Shown: one piece after another, positions 10,197-12,035 of the stretch | Layout of the letters: each line of letters begins with the position of its first letter | Numbering within the stretch: the first letter of the stretch is position 1 | Source: Candidatus Bathyarchaeota archaeon | GTDB lineage: Archaea; Thermoproteota; Bathyarchaeia; 40CM-2-53-6 | Reading direction: 5' to 3' | Assembly: GCA_005888675.1 (NCBI GenBank) | Contig: VBBA01000017.1 | Coordinates: forward strand, 1-12,035 | DNA: 12,035 nt | Notes under the pieces: generated by a model | Told to the model about the DNA's origin: nothing | The model's input: the letters and a program-made list of their open reading frames with translations, nothing else | Database searches by the model: none | Translations under genes and position numbers: made by a program

Positions 10197-11861
10197 GTGA
10201 CGAACGAGAGCGAACTGAAGAAATTCTTCTCTCAATTAGAGTCGAGAAAAATAGCTTCTGCGAGTGACATGGAAAAGTGGCTCTGGGATGAATCGGAATT
10301 CGCCTCAGCACTAAGCGAGGAGCAAGCCTTCCGTTACATACGAATGTCTTGCCAGACAGACGATCCCGAAAGGGAGAAGGCCTACCTCTTCTTCGTTGAG
10401 AGTATCGAACCACAAATAAAACTCGGATTCGCGGAGCTCGACCGGAAATACGTCGATTCTCCAGCTAGAAAGAGCCTCCCACGCGACAAGTACTCAGTCC
10501 TCGATCGGAAACGCGAGAACAGTATCGCCCTATTTCGGAAGGAGAACGTAGAACTAGAAAAGGAGGAGGCCAAGCTCTGGCAAAGGTACGAGAAAATCGT
10601 AGGCGGAATGACCGTCATGTACGATGGACAGGAAAGAACTATGCAACAACTCGGACGATATCAAGAAGAACCTGTTAGAAAAGTTCGAGAGGATACATGG
10701 TTACTAGGCGAGAAACGACGACGAAAGGATCATGAACAGATCGACCGGATCTATGATGACCTCATAGAGTTAAGGGAGAAGATAGCGAAGAATGCAGGCT
10801 TCGATAACTATCGTGACTACATCTTCCCCAGACGTGAGAGATTCGATTATACGCCGGAGGATTGCTTCAGATATCACAAGGCGGTTGAGCAGTACATCGT
10901 GCCCCTCATTCGAGAACTAGACCAACAGCGAGAGCAGAACCTTGAGCTAGATCAGCTTCGGCCATGGGACCTAGCAGTGGATCCCGAGGGCAAACCGCCG
11001 CTTCGTCCTTTCGAGACTGCTCCTGAACTAGTCAAGGGATGCATCCAGATCTTCGAGAAAGTGAACCCGAGGTTCGCTGAGTATCTGAAGAAGATGCGGG
11101 AACTCAATCTCTTGGACCTTGAAAGTCGAAAGGGCAAGGCACCTGGTGGCTACTCACAGGAGATGGCCGAGGTACAACTGCCATTCATATTCATGAACGC
11201 AGTCGGCCGCGACGGAGACGTCTGGACCCTTCTCCATGAGGCGGGACATAGCTTCCACTCGTTCTTAACCCGTGAAAAGAATCTGCTCTATCACTACCGA
11301 TCTGACAACGTCCCGATAGAGTTCGCTGAAGTAGCGTCTCAGACTATGGAAATAATCGGCGGCGAACATTTCACCGGCACCTTCTACAACAAAGAGGAAG
11401 CGGCGCGATCCCGAAAGTTGCACCTTTCAAGCATCATCAAACTCTTGGGATGGATTGCGACAATCGATTCCTTCCAACACTGGATCTATACTCACCCGGG
11501 TCATTCTCATGATGAACGGAGAGAAGCTTGGTTCAAACTCCAATCAAAATTCGGTGGTTCCGAAAACTGGGCTGGATTGGAAGACTATCGCTCGACCTAC
11601 TGGCAACGACAACTGCACCTCTTCGGATATCCGTTCTATTACATCGAGTACGGCATCGCTTTCCTAGGAGCATTGGGACTCTGGACCAGGTACAGAAAAG
11701 ACCAGAAGGGAGCGATCACTGCCTATGAACGTGCAATGTCACTGGGCGGCTCCAAGCCGCTGCCCGAACTGTTTCGAGCGGCTGACTTGCCGTTCGACTT
11801 TGGACCTGACACTGTCAGACCATATGCGAACGAGTTGCACTCAGTGACCAAGGCTTCCTAA
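10197..11861 (+). CDS. M3-family oligoendopeptidase (PepF/thimet-like zinc metallopeptidase)
   Basis: This 554-aa cytosolic enzyme should cut short peptides in the last steps of protein turnover. The zinc site is LLHEAGHSFHSF: His347, Glu348 (catalytic base) and His351, the HExxH form with Gly before the second His that marks family M3. The third ligand is probably Glu378 in EFAEVASQTME, equivalent to the EAPSQ-type motif of thimet oligopeptidase. IYTHPGHSHDERREAW and the YPFYYIEYGIAFLGALGLW stretch near the C-terminus are typical of the oligoendopeptidase F branch. The N-terminal third is charged and helical, as expected for the channel lid. The length is near the usual 550-600 aa. The start is GTG at 10197; an ATG two bases earlier is followed by TGA. 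No ribosome site is seen. Its stop overlaps that of a convergent acetyltransferase gene. Confidence 0.93.
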   Translation: MTNESELKKFFSQLESRKIASASDMEKWLWDESEFASALSEEQAFRYIRMSCQTDDPEREKAYLFFVESIEPQIKLGFAELDRKYVDSPARKSLPRDKYSVLDRKRENSIALFRKENVELEKEEAKLWQRYEKIVGGMTVMYDGQERTMQQLGRYQEEPVRKVREDTWLLGEKRRRKDHEQIDRIYDDLIELREKIAKNAGFDNYRDYIFPRRERFDYTPEDCFRYHKAVEQYIVPLIRELDQQREQNLELDQLRPWDLAVDPEGKPPLRPFETAPELVKGCIQIFEKVNPRFAEYLKKMRELNLLDLESRKGKAPGGYSQEMAEVQLPFIFMNAVGRDGDVWTLLHEAGHSFHSFLTREKNLLYHYRSDNVPIEFAEVASQTMEIIGGEHFTGTFYNKEEAARSRKLHLSSIIKLLGWIATIDSFQHWIYTHPGHSHDERREAWFKLQSKFGGSENWAGLEDYRSTYWQRQLHLFGYPFYYIEYGIAFLGALGLWTRYRKDQKGAITAYERAMSLGGSKPLPELFRAADLPFDFGPDTVRPYANELHSVTKAS

Positions 11862-12035
11862 ACATCGGACCTTTCCCGCTTGGACACGTAAACTATGTCA
11901 CCGCGCAGGTTGTAACCGCAGCTCTCGAAAAATCGTAATGATGCAGTGTTCTCGCGCTCGACGTGTGCCCCGATTATCATTGCTCCTCTTTGCCGTAGAA
12001 GCTTCTCCGCTCGCGCTATCAAGGCCTTGGCCACC
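11858..12035 (-). CDS. GNAT-family N-acetyltransferase, C-terminal fragment (cut by window edge)
   Basis: The minus strand from the right edge reads AKALIARAEKLLRQRGAMI, then GAHVERENTASLRFFESCGY, and ends IVYVSKRERSDV before a TAG at 11860-11858. The order of helix, strand, V-x-x-EN-x-x-A-x-x-FFE-x-x-GY and a last strand ending near Y-x-x-K is the C-terminal half of the GNAT fold (motif B). It would move an acetyl group from acetyl-CoA to an amine; the substrate cannot be told. The acetyl-CoA-binding loop (Q/RxxGxG/A) lies beyond the window. The stop codon shares three bases with the TAA of the oncoming peptidase gene, so there is no space between the two convergent genes. Confidence 0.85.
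   Translation of the reverse strand, partial: VAKALIARAEKLLRQRGAMIIGAHVERENTASLRFFESCGYNLRGDIVYVSKRERSDV

Noticed and set aside
1..12035. CRISPR array, insertion sequence, integrase site or defence system.
   Set aside because: No regularly spaced direct repeats, transposase motifs, or paired terminal repeats were seen by eye, and the tRNA genes show no duplicated 3' ends that would mark an integrated element.

Overview
The window reads as a piece of an archaeal chromosome, most likely from the TACK group. The group placement is inference. The archaeal call rests on two tRNA genes interrupted by bulge-helix-bulge (BHB) introns, TATA-like boxes 25-35 nt before several starts with almost no leader, GGTG/GGTGA ribosome sites before GTG, TTG and ATG starts on the minus strand, and the protein families present. 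Base composition is near 50% GC. No insertion sequence, CRISPR array, rRNA or phage gene was seen.

Layout. Positions 1-3420 (minus) form a three-gene operon: an exported 209-aa protein, a very large surface protein with a C-terminal membrane anchor, and the first codons of a ParA/MinD-type ATPase running off the left edge. The large protein has an excellent signal peptide lying in frame upstream of its first ordinary start codon, so a rare start or a one-base frameshift must be resolved. Positions 3715-5547 hold a rhodanese, a small unknown minus-strand gene, an endonuclease III and a 52-aa zinc-ribbon protein. About 590 bases (5548-6134) hold no convincing gene but have a perfect hairpin and recurring short motifs. 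Positions 6135-7183 hold a zinc-ribbon/coiled-coil protein and a membrane-anchored unknown.

Positions 7261-8166 (minus) are the most remarkable part. A tRNA-Tyr(GUA) gene is broken by four introns (30, 52, 33 and 27 nt) and a tRNA-Asp(GUC) gene by three (24, 31 and 31 nt). Removing them leaves complete 74- and 75-nt cloverleafs with encoded CCA, and each junction falls at the same place in a BHB-like motif. Six of the seven introns are outside the usual 37/38 site. Between them lies an unknown 126-aa gene with a hairpin in its leader.

Positions 8303-12035 hold a four-helix membrane protein, a 23-aa cysteine-rich microprotein with its own promoter and terminator, an alpha/beta hydrolase, a stand-alone PAS protein, an M3-family metallopeptidase, and the C-terminal end of a GNAT acetyltransferase whose stop codon overlaps that of the peptidase. 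Most genes are single transcription units. Only the left-hand operon suggests joint function, at the cell surface.
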